A stretch of 7,269 nt of DNA from Candidatus Symbiothrix sp. Lineage in GTDB: Bacteria > Bacteroidota > Bacteroidia > Bacteroidales > Azobacteroidaceae. Below are positions 5,120 through 7,269 of the stretch, one piece after another. The stretch is from positions 1 to 7,269 of the forward strand of contig JAISXN010000032.1 of assembly GCA_031270525.1 (NCBI GenBank), written 5' to 3'. Position numbers and translations under genes: made by a program. Each line of letters begins with the position of its first letter. Positions within the stretch are counted from its first letter, which is position 1. The notes beneath the pieces were generated by a model. It had not been told where the DNA came from, did not search any database, and saw nothing but the letters and a program-made list of their open reading frames with translations.

Positions 5120-7269
5120 ATGAAAAACAAAAAAATCCCCGTGTTATTAGCAACAATCCTTTGTTGTTATTCCTCGTTCATTTCCACGGCAAATGCCGAC
5201 AATTACATAAAAAACAAATCCCCGCTTGCCGAAACGCCATATATAGCCTTGCCCATTGGCTCCGTACGCGCCGAAGGCTGGCTGCTCAAACAGTTGCAAC
5301 TCCAAAAGGACGGCCTGACCGGTCACGCCGAAGAACTGTACAGCAACGACAACGACCTTGGCGCCGGTTGCGACTGGCTCGGCGGAACAGGCGACAGTTG
5401 GGAACGAGCGCCATACTACGTCAAAGGTCTGGTCGCACTCGCTTATGTGCTTGACGATGAAGAGTTGAAAACCAAAGCGCAGAAATGGATTGACTGGTCA
5501 CTCGACAATCAGCGCAGAACCGGCTATTTCGGCCCTGCCAACAACAACGACTGGTGGGCGCGTATGCCCATGCTTTACGCCATTCGCGATTACTACGACG
5601 CAACCGGCGACGCCCGCGTAATCCCCTTCTTTACCAACTATTTCCAATACCAAAATACAAATATCGAAGCCCAGCCGCTCAGCAGTTGGGGAAAGTCCAG
5701 GGCCGGCGACAATATCGAAATCGTTTTCTGGCTCTACAACCGCACGGGTGACGCTTTTTTGCTCGAACTTGCAGATAAACTGAAAAACCAAGCCTATCCT
5801 TGGACGGATATTTATACCCATAATTTGTTCAATCAATTCGCAACGGATTTCCAACCCAAACACAACGTAAATATCCCGCAAGCCATGAAAATGCCCGCGA
5901 TTTACTATCAGAAGTCGCAGTCGGAAGCCGACCGCGACGCTTATTTCCACGGACGGGAACATTTGTTGTGCGATCACGGCCAACCTCACGGGATGCAATC
6001 GGGAAACGAGATGCTTGCCGGCAAATCGTCCCTGACCGGACTGGAATTGTGTTCGGCAGTGGAACAAATGCAATCGAGCGAAACCGTACAGATGATTCTC
6101 GGTGATGCAAGCATTGGCGACCAGTTGGAAAAAGTGGCTTTCAACGCACTGCCCGGCGCATTGACCAACGACGTCAAGGGTTTGCAGTATTACCAGCAAG
6201 CCAATCAGGTCATCAGCAAGCACGGCTATTATGCTTTCGCGCAAGCCTACGACAACGGAAACATGCCCGGCCCGTATTCCGGCTATGCCTGTTGCCGTTT
6301 CGATTTCCACATGGGATGGCCTTATTTCGTAAAAACGATGTGGGCGGCTACCGCCGACAAGGGTTTGGCGGCTATGGCTTACGGTCCCTGTTCGGTTACG
6401 GCTTTGGTGGAAGACAGCGTAACGCTTGGTATCCACGAAGCTACAAACTATCCGTTCGACGAACAGTTGACGTTTACAATAAACCTTTCAAAAACGGCTC
6501 GTTTCCCCCTGAAATTCAGGATTCCGGCCTGGTGCAAATCGCCTCGGGTTAAAGTCAACGGCGCGGCGCAAAGCGGGGTTGAAGCCGGCGCTTTTTATAC
6601 CATCGACCGGACGTGGAACAATAACGATGTGGTAAGTCTGGATTTGCCTATGCCTGTTCAAATCAATGAAGAAGTAAACAACTCCGTAAGCGTTCAGCGC
6701 GGCCCTTTGGTTTACTCCCTGAAAATCGAGGAGGAGTGGTCTGTCTATAACAATCACGATTACGGCAACGGTTTCCGGGAATATGAAGTATTTCCCGCTT
6801 CGACGTGGAACTATGCGCTGCTTATCGACCGGAATAATCCCGAATCGTCAGTTTTTGTAAATTCCTCCATACCACACGGGATAATGCCCGAAAATCCGTT
6901 TGCGGAACCGCCGGTAACGCTCTCTGTTTCGGCGCGCAAACTTCCCTCGTGGACTTATTCCCACAACAACCTGATTGCAACCGATCCGCCTTCCGGCCCC
7001 GTTGAGACTTCGGAACCTGCGGAACAAATTACGCTTGTTCCCTACGGTTCGGAAACCCTTCGCGCTACCTGCCTGCCTTATATTGATACAAAAGAATCCG
7101 TTGCGTCTTCTTTTACGGAAGATTTTTCCGATGGTCAGGAGGCTTGGGTTCAATATGGAGGAAGTTTTTATGTGAAAGACGGAGCGTACGTAGCCGGTAA
7201 TTTGGAAGCAAGTCATCCCTGTTCCAAATCGGTATATACGGCCGCCTCTTTTTCCGATTTTACCTGTGA
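5120..7269 (+). CDS. Secreted GH127/DUF1680 beta-L-arabinofuranosidase-like protein (3' end missing)
   Basis: The frame from ATG 5120 stays open for 716 codons to the window edge. Residues 1-26 form a signal peptide (MKNKK, hydrophobic core, cleavage probably ANA|DN). From about residue 40 to 400 the sequence follows the (alpha/alpha)6-barrel of DUF1680/GH127: LPIGSVRAEGWLLKQL (44-59), then DWLGG and WERAPYYVKGL, then CDHGQPHGMQSGNEMLAG, GLELCSAVEQM and YACCRFDFHMGWP. In characterised GH127 (HypBA1) a zinc-bound cysteine is the nucleophile, with Glu and Cys ligands. The plausible counterparts here are E309 and C311 (E-x-C) and the C391-C392 pair, with E297 a candidate acid/base. A beta-sandwich region follows (FRIPAW at 466-471, QRGPLVY at 526-532). 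At about residue 667 a concanavalin/LamG-like module starts (EDFSDGQEAW) and is cut by the edge. The family releases beta-L-arabinofuranose or related sugars from plant or glycoprotein glycans. Substrate here is not determinable. The A-rich leader ATTAAAACAA and the signal peptide support this start. Confidence 0.88.
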   Translation, partial: MKNKKIPVLLATILCCYSSFISTANADNYIKNKSPLAETPYIALPIGSVRAEGWLLKQLQLQKDGLTGHAEELYSNDNDLGAGCDWLGGTGDSWERAPYYVKGLVALAYVLDDEELKTKAQKWIDWSLDNQRRTGYFGPANNNDWWARMPMLYAIRDYYDATGDARVIPFFTNYFQYQNTNIEAQPLSSWGKSRAGDNIEIVFWLYNRTGDAFLLELADKLKNQAYPWTDIYTHNLFNQFATDFQPKHNVNIPQAMKMPAIYYQKSQSEADRDAYFHGREHLLCDHGQPHGMQSGNEMLAGKSSLTGLELCSAVEQMQSSETVQMILGDASIGDQLEKVAFNALPGALTNDVKGLQYYQQANQVISKHGYYAFAQAYDNGNMPGPYSGYACCRFDFHMGWPYFVKTMWAATADKGLAAMAYGPCSVTALVEDSVTLGIHEATNYPFDEQLTFTINLSKTARFPLKFRIPAWCKSPRVKVNGAAQSGVEAGAFYTIDRTWNNNDVVSLDLPMPVQINEEVNNSVSVQRGPLVYSLKIEEEWSVYNNHDYGNGFREYEVFPASTWNYALLIDRNNPESSVFVNSSIPHGIMPENPFAEPPVTLSVSARKLPSWTYSHNNLIATDPPSGPVETSEPAEQITLVPYGSETLRATCLPYIDTKESVASSFTEDFSDGQEAWVQYGGSFYVKDGAYVAGNLEASHPCSKSVYTAASFSDFTC

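Noticed and set aside
5498..6436. Minus-strand frame of 312 codons
   Set aside because: It lies antisense to the GH127-like gene, whose + strand frame is open for 716 codons with recognisable family motifs and a signal peptide. The antisense protein resembles nothing I know, and long antisense frames are expected in GC-richer coding DNA.

Overview
The window reads as Bacteroidetes (Bacteroidota) chromosome. The evidence is a C-terminal type IX secretion (T9SS) sorting domain with a YPNP motif, A-rich leaders instead of clear Shine-Dalgarno sites, a TAnnTTTG-type -7 promoter element, and glycan-degrading families typical of this phylum. T9SS points to a Porphyromonas/Parabacteroides/Flavobacterium-like lineage rather than classical Bacteroides. 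The species cannot be told from the sequence.

There are four coding regions, all on the + strand. (1) From the left edge to 1634 is the 3' part of a secreted GH76 family alpha-1,6-mannanase with a CBM6-like module and a T9SS sorting tail. (2) 1764-2861 is a complete RhuM-family ('virulence protein RhuM') gene. It is preceded by three 22-bp repeats at an exact 33-bp period, the last of which carries the likely -33 element of its promoter. (3) 3084-5072 is an exported 662-aa protein with a C-terminal TlpA/thioredoxin-like domain (WCGPC). (4) From 5120 to the right edge is the 5' part of a secreted GH127/DUF1680-type beta-L-arabinofuranosidase-like protein, open to the last base, with a LamG-like module beginning where the window ends.

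The 222-bp gap between RhuM and the thioredoxin-like gene is dominated by a long imperfect inverted repeat (arms of about 49 nt, 35-nt loop) built from ACGGTGC-like heptamers.

Genes 1 and 4 are surface or secreted glycan-degrading enzymes, and gene 3 is a plausible periplasmic companion; genes 3 and 4 are 47 bp apart and probably co-transcribed. The RhuM gene is the outlier. It is cytoplasmic by sequence, visibly AT-richer than the glycosidase genes, and flanked by a tandem repeat on one side and a large palindrome on the other, which looks like an independent accessory cassette. No SusC/SusD pair, RNA gene, transposase or CRISPR array is visible. The best candidate for something undescribed is the RhuM unit with its CGAA-centred repeats, a related palindrome inside its own coding region, and the heptamer hairpin downstream. 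This is suggestive, not a demonstrated system.
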